Assembly (NCBI GenBank): GCA_016293065.1
Contig: JAEDEY010000008.1
Location: 1-40,043, forward strand
DNA: 40,043 nt
DNA from: Bacteroidales bacterium
Lineage (GTDB): Bacteria; Bacteroidota; Bacteroidia; Bacteroidales; UBA3663
Direction of reading: 5' to 3'
A program made the translations under genes and the position numbers. The notes under the pieces were generated by a model. It was not told the origin of the DNA. It did no database searches and saw only the letters and a list, made by a program, of their open reading frames with translations. Shown here in pieces: positions 1-11,770 of this stretch. Each line of letters opens with the position of its first letter. Position 1 is the first letter of the stretch.

Positions 1-71
1 TCCAGTTCGCTATCCGTGAGGGTGGCCGTACAGTAGGTTCTGGTCAGGTTACTGAAATCTTCGAGGATTAA
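1..71 (+). CDS. tuf: Elongation factor Tu, C-terminal end (partial)
   Basis: Only the last 22 codons are inside the window, in frame from base 3, with a TAA stop at 69–71. The residues (…FAIREGGRTVGSG…) are the highly conserved end of EF-Tu domain 3, which delivers aminoacyl-tRNA to the ribosome as a GTP complex. The position directly before tRNA-Trp, secE and nusG is the usual one for a Bacteroidetes tuf gene. Nothing can be said about the rest of the protein. Confidence 0.95.
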   Translation, partial: QFAIREGGRTVGSGQVTEIFED

Positions 72-90
72 TTCCTTGTCACTAATAAAT

Positions 91-118
91 AAGACGGTTT
101 ACTACGGTAAGCCGTCTT
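91..118 (+). terminator. Stable hairpin with UACG tetraloop after tuf
   Basis: Bases 91–102 pair with 107–118 (12 pairs, one G·U) around the loop TACG, closed by C–G, giving a UNCG-class tetraloop. No T-run follows, so this is not a classic intrinsic terminator. It may cap the tuf mRNA 3' end, act as a partial terminator, or mark a processing site before the tRNA six bases downstream. Confidence 0.6.
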
Positions 119-123
119 TACCT

Positions 124-204
124 ACGGGTGTAGCTCAGCAGGAAGAGCGCTGGTTCCACCAAAGGAAGAACCGGATGTCGTGAGTTCGATCCTTACCACC
201 CGTG
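124..204 (+). tRNA. tRNA-Trp-like gene with enlarged anticodon arm
   Basis: Acceptor 124–130 pairs perfectly with 197–203. The D stem is 133–136/145–148 with a GG-containing loop. The T stem is 180–184/192–196 with one G·U and a TTCGATC loop. The discriminator is G204 and CCA is not encoded. The place between tuf and secE is where Bacteroidetes carry tRNA-Trp. The anticodon arm is wrong: between stem halves 150–154 and 170–174 lie 15 bases instead of 7. Alternatively a 7-pair stem (150–156/168–174) closes an 11-base loop. CCA occurs at 156–158 and 159–161, but neither sits in a normal 7-base loop. It may be a pseudo-tRNA, an unusual functional tRNA, or an RNA that is repaired. Confidence 0.7.
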
Positions 205-225
205 CAATAATAAAAGATATATACA

Positions 226-429
226 ATGAATAAAATTGTTAAATACGTAAAAGAATCTTATTCAGAACTTGTAAATAAAGTTTCTTGGCCAACCCGTACC
301 GAGGTTGTGAATAGTTCAGTTGTGGTATTGTCAGCTTCCGTGATAATCGCAATTGTCATCCTCGCTATGGATTTGCTTTTCGGCAATGTTCTGATGTCTC
401 TGATATATACTGGTACTGTAAACTTCTAA
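226..429 (+). CDS. secE: Preprotein translocase subunit SecE
   Basis: This 67-residue protein is the small essential subunit that clamps SecY in the inner-membrane translocon. The N-terminal amphipathic part carries the family motif V-S-W-P-T-R-x-E at about residues 19–26. One membrane segment follows, roughly residues 32–58. The length is normal for the short single-span SecE of most bacteria, unlike the three-span E. coli form. It starts with ATG 21 bases after the tRNA and is followed after 12 bases by nusG, the conserved secE–nusG pair. There is no Shine-Dalgarno; the leader is A/T-rich, as usual in this phylum. Confidence 0.95.
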   Translation: MNKIVKYVKESYSELVNKVSWPTRTEVVNSSVVVLSASVIIAIVILAMDLLFGNVLMSLIYTGTVNF

Positions 430-441
430 TTTATCACTGGT

Positions 442-990
442 ATGGCAGCAGAGTTTAGATGGTATTGCCTTCGCACGATGAGTGGAAAGGAACTGAAGGT
501 TAAGGCTTTGCTCGATGCGGAAATCGCAAAGACAGACCTTGGCAAGAACGTTTCTGAGGTTATTGTGCCTACAGAAAAAATCATTTCTCAAGTAGGAGGC
601 AAGAAGGTTGAAAAGGAAAAGGTTCTTTTCTCTGGTTATGTTTTCGTGAGATGTCGCCTTGAAGGTGATACTCAGTCACAATTGGCACAAACTACCAATG
701 TGGTAAATTTCCTCATGGGTCGTGTGTCAAAAAAACCAGAACCGCTCCCAGATGAACAGATTGAAGCTATGCTTGGTCGTGTAGATGAGAATACGGCTTC
801 TGCGCCAGAGGCACAGATAACCTACATGGTTGGCGAACAGGTGAAAGTCAACGATGGTCCATTCAAGGATTTCGATGGTATTATCGAAGAGGTTAATGAC
901 GAGAAAAAGAAACTTAAGGTTATGGTCAAGATATTCGGTCGCAAGACTCCTCTTGAACTTAACTATGACGAAGTCGATAAGGAAGCTTGA
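442..990 (+). CDS. nusG: Transcription termination/antitermination factor NusG
   Basis: The 182-residue protein binds RNA polymerase beside the clamp, suppresses pausing and links RNAP to Rho or the ribosome. The NGN domain spans about residues 5–110, beginning with W7-Y8 and including the GRVSKKPEPLP stretch at 93–103. The KOW domain lies at about 131–165 (GEQVKVNDGPFKDFDG). The length matches ordinary NusG rather than a specialised paralogue, and the place between secE and rplK confirms it as the housekeeping copy. A 144-base spacer with two possible hairpins follows before rplK. Confidence 0.96.
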   Translation: MAAEFRWYCLRTMSGKELKVKALLDAEIAKTDLGKNVSEVIVPTEKIISQVGGKKVEKEKVLFSGYVFVRCRLEGDTQSQLAQTTNVVNFLMGRVSKKPEPLPDEQIEAMLGRVDENTASAPEAQITYMVGEQVKVNDGPFKDFDGIIEEVNDEKKKLKVMVKIFGRKTPLELNYDEVDKEA

Positions 991-1012
991 TCCAGAAGGG
1001 AGTTTGTACTGG

Positions 1013-1084
1013 AAATCTCTGTTACGAGAGGTTTGAGAAGCAATCCTGTTTGACTGGAAAAGCAAATATTAACCGCTGATTTGC
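1013..1084 (+). promoter_or_regulatory. nusG–rplK spacer with two possible RNA hairpins
   Basis: The 144-base gap holds a stem of 8 pairs with one G·U wobble (1013–1020 with 1027–1034, loop GTTACG) and a 6-pair stem (1062–1067 with 1079–1084, 11-base loop). No T-run follows either, so they are not terminators. In many bacteria ribosomal protein L1 represses the rplK–rplA message by binding just before rplK, which makes an autoregulatory leader plausible. I could not match the L1-site consensus base by base. I found no clear TAnnTTTG box here. Confidence 0.3.
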
Positions 1085-1134
1085 GTGAGATTTATATCGT
1101 TTGTAACGCGTCGGCAAAATAACATTAATCGAAA

Positions 1135-1575
1135 ATGGCAAAAGAAATTGCTGGACAGATTAAGTTGCAGATCAAGGGTGGTGCCGCAAATCCTGCACCT
1201 CCGGTAGGTCCTGCTCTCGGTTCTAAGGGTATCAACATCATGGGCTTCTGCAAGGAGTTCAATGCTCGTACTCAGGATAAGGCAGGAAAGGTATTGCCAG
1301 TTGTTATTACTTATTACACTGACAAATCTTATGATTTTGTAATCAAGACTCCTCCAGCTGCTGTACAGCTGCTCGAAGCTTGCAAGCAGAAGAGCGGTTC
1401 AGGTGAGCCAAACCGTAAAAAGATTGGCGAGGTAACATGGGATCAGGTTAAGGCAATCGCTGAAGATAAGATGCCTGACCTCAACTGTTTTACTTTGAGT
1501 TCTGCTATGTCTCTCGTTGCAGGTACTGCACGAAGCATGGGTATTGTTGTTAAGGGTGAAAAGCCTGAGTTATAA
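1135..1575 (+). CDS. rplK: 50S ribosomal protein L11
   Basis: The 146-residue protein binds the GTPase-associated centre of 23S rRNA and forms the base of the L7/L12 stalk. The N-terminal domain shows the signature GQIKLQIKGGAANPAPPVGP and the proline-rich switch to the C-terminal RNA-binding domain (TPPAAVQLLEA). The C-terminal region GTARSMGIVV is typical. It opens the rplK–rplA–rplJ–rplL set, with rplA 21 bases downstream. The long leader upstream is where autoregulation would be expected. Confidence 0.97.
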   Translation: MAKEIAGQIKLQIKGGAANPAPPVGPALGSKGINIMGFCKEFNARTQDKAGKVLPVVITYYTDKSYDFVIKTPPAAVQLLEACKQKSGSGEPNRKKIGEVTWDQVKAIAEDKMPDLNCFTLSSAMSLVAGTARSMGIVVKGEKPEL

Positions 1576-1596
1576 TCCTAATACTTCAAATTAACA

Positions 1597-2292
1597 ATGG
1601 GAAAACTTACTAAAAACCAGAAGTTGGCCGCTGCTAAGATTGAAGCAGGTAAGGCTTATTCTCTTGCTGAAGCTGCTGCTTTGGTTAAAGAAATCACTTT
1701 TACAAAATTTGACGCTTCTGTCGATATTGATATGCGTCTCGGTGTAGATCCACGTAAGGCTAATCAGATGGTTCGTGGTACTGCTTCTCTTCCTCACGGA
1801 ACAGGTAAGGTCGTTCGCGTCCTTGCTCTCTGTACTGCTGATCAGGAAGCTGCTGCTAAGGAAGCTGGTGCTGATTATGTTGGTCTCGACGAGTATGTAG
1901 AAAAGATCAAGGGAGGTTGGACTGATGTTGATGTTATCATCACTATGCCTTCATGCATGGGTAAGCTCGGTCCTCTCGGTCGTATTCTCGGTCCTCGCGG
2001 TTTGATGCCAAACCCAAAGTCTGGCACAGTGACTATGGATGTAGCAAAGGCTGTTAAGGAAGTAAAGCAGGGTAAGATTGACTTCAAGGTAGATAAGGGT
2101 GGTATCGTTCACACTTCTATCGGTAAGGTCTCTTTCTCTCCTGAGGCTATCGCTGAGAACGCAAGGGAATTCATCCAGACTATCATTAAGTTGAAGCCTG
2201 CTACAGCTAAGGGTACATATATTAAGAGCATCTACCTTTCAAGCACTATGAGTGCCGGCATCAAGCTTGACACTAAGGCAATCGACGCTTAA
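1597..2292 (+). CDS. rplA: 50S ribosomal protein L1
   Basis: This 231-residue protein binds helices H76–H78 of 23S rRNA and forms the mobile stalk at the E site. In many bacteria it is also the translational repressor of its own rplK–rplA message. The diagnostic central stretch GPLGRILGPRGLMPNPKSGT is present, and length and ends match the family. It lies 21 bases after rplK and 14 bases before rplJ, so the L11–L1–L10 genes are closely coupled. This leaves no room for the long L10 leader known upstream of rplJ in E. coli. Confidence 0.97.
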   Translation: MGKLTKNQKLAAAKIEAGKAYSLAEAAALVKEITFTKFDASVDIDMRLGVDPRKANQMVRGTASLPHGTGKVVRVLALCTADQEAAAKEAGADYVGLDEYVEKIKGGWTDVDVIITMPSCMGKLGPLGRILGPRGLMPNPKSGTVTMDVAKAVKEVKQGKIDFKVDKGGIVHTSIGKVSFSPEAIAENAREFIQTIIKLKPATAKGTYIKSIYLSSTMSAGIKLDTKAIDA

Positions 2293-2306
2293 TTATCAGA
2301 ACTATT

Positions 2307-2819
2307 ATGAAGAAAGAAGATAAAGTCCTTAATATTGAGAAGCTCGAGAATCTTCTCGGTGAATATGCTCACTTCTATGTGACTAACATTGCTGGCTTGG
2401 ATGCTGAAAAGACAAGCGCTCTTCGTCGTGAGTGCTTCAAGCAGGAAGTTAAGCTTGTTATGGTAAAGAACAACCTTTTCAAGAAGGCTCTTGCCAATAA
2501 GGGTGTAGATTGTTCGGCTATCGCTGAGGCTTTCAAGGGCACATCTGCAATCATGTTCTGCAACACTGGCAATGTTCCAGCTAAGTTGATCAAGGACATT
2601 AAGGATGGTTCTGTGTCTCTTAAGGGTGCTTACGTAGAAGAGTGCTTCTATGGAGCAGATTCCCTCGAGACTCTCGTTGCTATCAAGAGCAAGAACGAAC
2701 TCATCGCAGATGTTATTGCACTCTTGCAGTCTCCTGCAAAGAACGTTATCTCTGCATTGCAGAGTGGCGCAAGCACAATCCATGGCGTGCTCAAGACCTT
2801 GGGCGAGCGTCCTGAATAA
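2307..2819 (+). CDS. rplJ: 50S ribosomal protein L10
   Basis: The 170-residue protein anchors L7/L12 dimers to the ribosome through its C-terminal helix and sits next to L11. The N-terminal globular domain shows typical segments (LRRECFKQEVKLVMVKNNLF; KGTSAIMFC), and the last part forms the helix that binds L7/L12. It is read from the same transcript as rplA, 14 bases upstream. A 74-base A/T-rich spacer separates it from rplL, much longer than the other gaps in the set. Confidence 0.96.
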   Translation: MKKEDKVLNIEKLENLLGEYAHFYVTNIAGLDAEKTSALRRECFKQEVKLVMVKNNLFKKALANKGVDCSAIAEAFKGTSAIMFCNTGNVPAKLIKDIKDGSVSLKGAYVEECFYGADSLETLVAIKSKNELIADVIALLQSPAKNVISALQSGASTIHGVLKTLGERPE

Positions 2820-2893
2820 TTTTAGTTCAGTCGCTTGAATAAATTTATTAAACAGATATAATTAATTCAAAAATTTTTAAATATATTACTATT

Positions 2894-3268
2894 ATGGCAG
2901 ATTTGAAAGTTCTCGCAGAAGAGTTGGTAAACCTTACAGTTAAGGAAGTTAACGAACTCGCACAGATTTTGAAAGATGAGTATGGCATCGAGCCAGCTGC
3001 TGCAGCTGTTGCTGTTGCTGCTCCTGCTGCAGCTGGTGAGGCTGCTGCTGAGGAGAAGTCAAGCTTTGACGTAGTCCTCAAGGAGGCAGGTGCTGCTAAG
3101 CTCCAGGTTGTTAAGGCAGTTAAGGAAGCTTGCGGTCTTGGTTTGAAGGAAGCTAAGGATCTCGTTGACGCTGCTCCAAGCAAGGTTAAGGAAGGTCTTC
3201 CAAAGGCAGAGGCTGAGGCTCTCAAGAAGGCTCTTGAGGAGGCTGGTGCTGTTGTTGAACTCGCTTAA
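2894..3268 (+). CDS. rplL: 50S ribosomal protein L7/L12
   Basis: The 124-residue protein is present in several copies per ribosome and recruits the GTPase factors. The N-terminal dimerisation domain is at 1–32, followed by an Ala-rich hinge at about 34–53 (AAAAVAVAAPAAAGEAAAEE). The C-terminal factor-binding domain at about 56–124 includes GLGLKEAKDLVDAAP and ends in VELA. The 74-base leader is almost pure A/T just before the ATG. Since L12 is needed in excess over L10, such a leader could raise its translation; this is inference. A terminator-like hairpin begins 28 bases after the stop. Confidence 0.97.
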   Translation: MADLKVLAEELVNLTVKEVNELAQILKDEYGIEPAAAAVAVAAPAAAGEAAAEEKSSFDVVLKEAGAAKLQVVKAVKEACGLGLKEAKDLVDAAPSKVKEGLPKAEAEALKKALEEAGAVVELA

Positions 3269-3295
3269 TCTCATCTACCAGAGTAATTCTGGCTT

Positions 3296-3334
3296 AAGGT
3301 TTAGTTCCCACTTGTGTGGGTTCTAAACCTTTTT
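3296..3334 (+). terminator. Hairpin attenuator/terminator after rplL
   Basis: Outer stem 3296–3304 pairs perfectly with 3323–3331 (AAGGTTTAG/CTAAACCTT). After a TT/TT internal loop, an inner stem 3307–3311 pairs with 3316–3320 (CCCAC/GTGGG, loop TTGT). A T-run at 3330–3334 follows. The form is that of an intrinsic terminator. Its place between rplL and rpoB is where a partial attenuator is known in E. coli, so some polymerase is expected to read through. Confidence 0.8.
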
Positions 3335-3390
3335 ACTCATCTAAGTCGCTTACCTTCAGCGTAGTCGCGTAAGTTTCTTATGATTTTCTT

Positions 3391-3419
3391 AAAAAGGGCA
3401 CTATTTGAGGTCCTTTTTT
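3391..3419 (+). terminator. Second hairpin terminator before rpoB
   Basis: Bases 3391–3399 (AAAAAGGGC) pair with 3410–3418 (GTCCTTTTT) with one G·U, loop of 10 bases, and the T-run 3414–3419 forms the 3' side and tail. It is weaker than the first hairpin but of the same type. Two in a row between rplL and rpoB suggest dosing of rpoBC expression. In the remaining 113 bases to rpoB I see no TAnnTTTG box with a properly spaced TTTG. Confidence 0.6.
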
Positions 3420-3532
3420 GTCGTGTCTATAGGTCTGCAATCATGTAATTTTAATACAATTTTTGCAATCCCGACCTTGCGAATTTTTGGGAAAAATTTC
3501 AAACAAAGAATATTTTCTTTATTTTTCACCCT

Positions 3533-6500
3533 ATGTCAAAAACAGTTTCTGGAATTAGAAAACCAAGAGTTAATTTCGCCTCTACCAAGAGCCCTCTTGC
3601 TTATCCCGATTTCCTCGATATTCAGCTCAAGTCGTTTCACGACTTCCTACAGCTTGATACACCTCCTGAGGAACGTAAAAAAGAAGGTCTCTTCAGAGTG
3701 TTTTCCGAGAATTTTCCGATTGCCGATACTCGTAACAACTATGTGCTCGAATTTCTTGACTATATAGTTGAGCCTCCTCGTTATACTATTCAGGAGTGTT
3801 TGCTTCGTGGCTTAAGCTACAATGTGGCTCTCAAGGCCAAACTCAAGCTCTACTGTACTGATCCTGATCACGAGGATTTCGAAACCAAGGTTACCGATGT
3901 ATATCTCGGACAGTTTCCATACATGACTCCACAGGGCACCTTTATTATCAATGGTGCTGAACGTGTTGTGGTCTCACAGCTGCATCGTTCGCCTGGTGTT
4001 TTCTTTGGACAGAGCCTTCATACAAATGGAACAAAGCTGTATTCAGCACGAATCATTCCATTTAAGGGTTCATGGATCGAATTTGCAACAGATATTAATA
4101 ATGTCATGTATGCATATATCGATCGTAAGAAAAAATTGCCTGTTACAACTCTCCTCCGTGCTATCGGTTTTGAGAGTGATAAGGATATACTTCAGATTTT
4201 CAACCTCGCAGAAACAATCGAGGTGAATCCTGAAACAATCAATAATTACCTCGGCCGTAAACTTGCAGCTCGAGTACTGAAGTCATGGACTGAGGATTTT
4301 GCTGATGAAGATACAGGTGAGGTGGTTTCAATTGAGCGTAATCAAGTTATCGTTGAACGCGCTGCTGTGCTTGATGAGAGCAATATAGCCAAGATACTTG
4401 AATCGAAGACTGAATCTATCATACTTCAGAGAGACGATGCTGTATTGACTGATTTTGAGATCATATATAACACTCTCCAGCGTGACCCTTCTAACTCAGA
4501 GAAGGAGGCTGTGGTTTATATCTATCGTCAGTTGCGTAATGCAGAACCAGCAGACGATGCTTCTGCTCGCGAGGTGATTCAGAATCTGTTCTTCTCAGAT
4601 AAGCGTTATGACCTCGGAGACGTGGGTCGTTATCGTATCAACAAGAAGTTCAATCTTCATACTGACCCAAAGGTGCGTGTACTCACCAAGGAGGATATCA
4701 TTTCAATTATCACCTATCTTATCAAGCTGATCAACAGCAAGGAGGAAGTTGATGATATTGACCATTTGTCTAATCGTCGTGTGCGTACAGTTGGAGAACA
4801 ACTATACAACCAGTTTGCTATTGGACTCGCTCGTATGAGCCGCACTATCCGTGAGAGAATGAACGTGCGTGATAACGAGAACTTCAGCCCAGTGGATTTG
4901 ATTAATGCCAAGACAATAAGCTCGGTAATCAATTCTTTCTTCGGCACCAACGCTCTCTCTCAGTTCATGGATCAGACTAATCCACTTGCCGAGATTACTC
5001 ACAAACGTCGTATGTCTGCCCTTGGTCCTGGAGGTTTGAGCCGCGACCGTGCAGGATTTGAGGTTCGTGACGTACATTATACTCACTATGGACGTCTGTG
5101 TCCTATCGAATCGCCAGAAGGACCTAACATCGGACTTATATCATCAATGTGTGTCTATGCCAAGGTTAATGATCTTGGATTCATCGAGACCCCATACCGT
5201 ACAGCAAAAGATGGTAAAGTGGATCTTAGTGATGAGGGTGTTCAGTGGTTGAGTGCTGAGTCTGAGGAGGGTATGTTTATCGCTCAGTCAACAGCTCCTA
5301 TTGACGATGAGGGTCGTTTTACCGAAAACCGCGTCATTGTGCGTGAGGGTGCCGACTTCCCTGTGGTTACTCCAGAAGAGGTCAACTTTGTTGATGTGGC
5401 TCCTAACCAGATCGCTTCTATTGCAGCTGCATTGATTCCTTTCCTTGAGAATGACGATGCACACCGTGCACTCATGGGATCGAACATGATGCGTCAGGCC
5501 GTGCCATTGATGACATGTGAGGCTCCTATTGTAGGTACAGGTATTGAAGCTCAGCTGATTCGTGATAGCCGTACTCAGATTATTGCAGAGGGTTCGGGTG
5601 TAGTAGAATATGTTGATGCTACAACTATCCGTGTACGTTACGAACGTACAGAGGAGGAGGAATTCTGCTCATTTGAGGATTCTGTAAAGGAATATTCTCT
5701 CCCAAAATGGCGCCGTACAAACCAGTCAACTACTTATGATCTTCAGCCTGCATGTCGTAAGGGTCAGAAGGTGGCAAAGGGCGATATCCTGACTAAGGGT
5801 TATTCGACTGAGCATGGCGAACTTGCTATTGGTAAGAACCTTAAGGTAGCGTATATGCCTTGGAAGGGTTATAACTATGAGGATGCAATCGTGCTCAGCG
5901 AACGTGTTGTTCGTGAAGATATCCTTACTTCTGTTCATGTAGATGAATATACTCTTGAGGTGCGAGAAACCAAGCGAGGTGTCGAGGAACTCACTGCAGA
6001 TATCCCAAATGTTTCAGAAGATGCAACTCGAGAACTTGATGAGCGTGGTATTATCCGAGTGGGAGCTCTTGTCGAACCAGGAGATATCATGATTGGTAAG
6101 ATTACTCCAAAGGGAGAGTCAGACCCAACACCAGAAGAGAAATTGCTCCGTGCCATCTTTGGTGATAAGGCAGGTGATGTCAAGGATGCTTCTCTCAAGG
6201 CTAATCCTTCATTGCATGGTGTAGTCATTGATACTGCACTTTATGCTCGTGCCAACAAGGATCGTCGTTCGAGACTTGCAGAGCGAGCACAGATGCCAAT
6301 TATCGAGAAAGAGTATGAGGGTCGTCAGGACAATATCAAGAAGATACTCATTGAGAAGCTTATGACGCTTACTGAAGGCAAGTCGTCTGCAGGTGTCAAG
6401 GACTTCTTGGGTATCGATGTGGTTGCGAAGGGACAGATCTTTACTAAGGATATCCTTGAGCTTATCGACTACCGTTCGATTATGCTCAGCAAGTGGACTA

Positions 6501-7354
6501 ATGATGACCATATCAATGAACTCATCAAGACCACTATCATGAACTATCTCCGCAAGTCTAAGGAGATCTCACAGGAGCTCCAGCGCAAGAAGTTTGACAT
6601 CTCAATTGGAGATGATCTGCCGTCTGGCATAATAAAGCTTGCTAAGGTATATATTGCGAAGAAACGCAAGATTGGTGTCGGTGATAAGATGGCAGGTCGT
6701 CATGGTAACAAGGGTATCGTGTCGAAGATTGTGCGTGACGAAGATATGCCGTTTACTGCTGATGGTCGTCCTGTGGATATCGTATTGAACCCACTTGGTG
6801 TGCCTTCACGAATGAACCTCGGACAGATTTTCGAAGCCGTTCTTGGCTGGGCTGGTCGTGAACTTGGCGAGAAATTCGCTACTCCTATCTTTGATGGAGC
6901 AAGCCTCGATGACCTGAATGCCTGGACTGATAAGGCGGGTCTGCCTCGTTATGGCAAGACACAGCTTTATGATGGTGGCACTGGCGAACCATTCGACCAA
7001 ATGGCAACCGTGGGCGTGACATACATGCTTAAACTCGGCCACATGGTAGAAGATAAGATGCATGCACGTTCAATCGGTCCTTACTCTCTCATCACTCAGC
7101 AACCACTTGGTGGTAAGGCTCAGTTCGGTGGTCAGCGTTTCGGAGAGATGGAAGTTTGGGCGCTCGAAGCTTTCGGCGCAGCTCATATTCTTCAGGAGGT
7201 TCTCACCGTCAAGTCTGACGATGTCGTTGGCCGCAGCAAGACCTATGAGGCTATCGTCAAGGGCGAGATTATGCCTACTCCAGGTCTCCCAGAGTCTCTC
7301 AACGTACTCCTTCATGAATTGAAGGGTCTCGGTTTGAGTATTAAGCTTCAATAA
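3533..7354 (+). CDS. rpoB: DNA-directed RNA polymerase subunit beta
   Basis: The 1273-residue beta subunit forms, with beta', the catalytic cleft of RNA polymerase. The rifampicin pocket is clear: residues equivalent to E. coli D516, H526 and S531 are D480, H490 and S495, all wild type. Downstream are the conserved RDRAGFEVRDVH, IESPEGPNIGLI and GDKMAGRHGNKG segments, and the C-terminal GGKAQFGGQRFGEMEVWALEA anchor that contacts beta'. The ATG at 3533 gives the usual start MSKTVSGIRKPR. rpoC follows after 20 bases in the same transcript. Expression probably depends on read-through of the two hairpins upstream or on a promoter I could not recognise. Confidence 0.98.
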   Translation: MSKTVSGIRKPRVNFASTKSPLAYPDFLDIQLKSFHDFLQLDTPPEERKKEGLFRVFSENFPIADTRNNYVLEFLDYIVEPPRYTIQECLLRGLSYNVALKAKLKLYCTDPDHEDFETKVTDVYLGQFPYMTPQGTFIINGAERVVVSQLHRSPGVFFGQSLHTNGTKLYSARIIPFKGSWIEFATDINNVMYAYIDRKKKLPVTTLLRAIGFESDKDILQIFNLAETIEVNPETINNYLGRKLAARVLKSWTEDFADEDTGEVVSIERNQVIVERAAVLDESNIAKILESKTESIILQRDDAVLTDFEIIYNTLQRDPSNSEKEAVVYIYRQLRNAEPADDASAREVIQNLFFSDKRYDLGDVGRYRINKKFNLHTDPKVRVLTKEDIISIITYLIKLINSKEEVDDIDHLSNRRVRTVGEQLYNQFAIGLARMSRTIRERMNVRDNENFSPVDLINAKTISSVINSFFGTNALSQFMDQTNPLAEITHKRRMSALGPGGLSRDRAGFEVRDVHYTHYGRLCPIESPEGPNIGLISSMCVYAKVNDLGFIETPYRTAKDGKVDLSDEGVQWLSAESEEGMFIAQSTAPIDDEGRFTENRVIVREGADFPVVTPEEVNFVDVAPNQIASIAAALIPFLENDDAHRALMGSNMMRQAVPLMTCEAPIVGTGIEAQLIRDSRTQIIAEGSGVVEYVDATTIRVRYERTEEEEFCSFEDSVKEYSLPKWRRTNQSTTYDLQPACRKGQKVAKGDILTKGYSTEHGELAIGKNLKVAYMPWKGYNYEDAIVLSERVVREDILTSVHVDEYTLEVRETKRGVEELTADIPNVSEDATRELDERGIIRVGALVEPGDIMIGKITPKGESDPTPEEKLLRAIFGDKAGDVKDASLKANPSLHGVVIDTALYARANKDRRSRLAERAQMPIIEKEYEGRQDNIKKILIEKLMTLTEGKSSAGVKDFLGIDVVAKGQIFTKDILELIDYRSIMLSKWTNDDHINELIKTTIMNYLRKSKEISQELQRKKFDISIGDDLPSGIIKLAKVYIAKKRKIGVGDKMAGRHGNKGIVSKIVRDEDMPFTADGRPVDIVLNPLGVPSRMNLGQIFEAVLGWAGRELGEKFATPIFDGASLDDLNAWTDKAGLPRYGKTQLYDGGTGEPFDQMATVGVTYMLKLGHMVEDKMHARSIGPYSLITQQPLGGKAQFGGQRFGEMEVWALEAFGAAHILQEVLTVKSDDVVGRSKTYEAIVKGEIMPTPGLPESLNVLLHELKGLGLSIKLQ

Positions 7355-7374
7355 AAAAACTAATTACTAAGGCT

Positions 7375-11679
<4,305 letters not shown>

Positions 11680-11701
11680 TAATGAACTGAAATGATAAGA
11701 C

Positions 11702-11739
11702 AAATGGGATGTACGCGTGTGTGTACATCCCATTTTTTT
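11702..11739 (+). terminator. rpoC intrinsic terminator
   Basis: A perfect 13-pair stem (11702–11714 with 11723–11735) has loop GCGTGTGT and a seven-T tail at 11733–11739. It closes the secE–rpoC block. Confidence 0.92.
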
Positions 11740-11770
11740 CTGATTTACTATTACTTTTCATGCGAGAGTT

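Noticed and set aside
2289..2783. 164-codon open frame antisense to rplJ
   Set aside because: It lies entirely within or over rplJ and lacks any family likeness or promoter; a chance antisense frame.
3420..3532. Promoter for rpoB (TAATTTTA at 3446–3453)
   Set aside because: The nearest TTTG is 25 bases upstream, too far for the usual spacing, and the box has a mismatch.
3405..3767. 120-codon frame overlapping the rpoB start
   Set aside because: The second half lies in rpoB in another frame and the first half is terminator and A/T-rich leader; no protein family fits.
4938..5080. Possible rifampicin-resistance changes in rpoB
   Set aside because: D480, H490 and S495, equivalent to the main resistance positions, are all wild type.
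11740..11770. Promoter for the DUF554 gene (TACTTTTC at 11752–11759)
   Set aside because: The last base departs from TAnnTTTG, no TTTG lies 19–21 bases upstream, and the start would be almost at the ATG.
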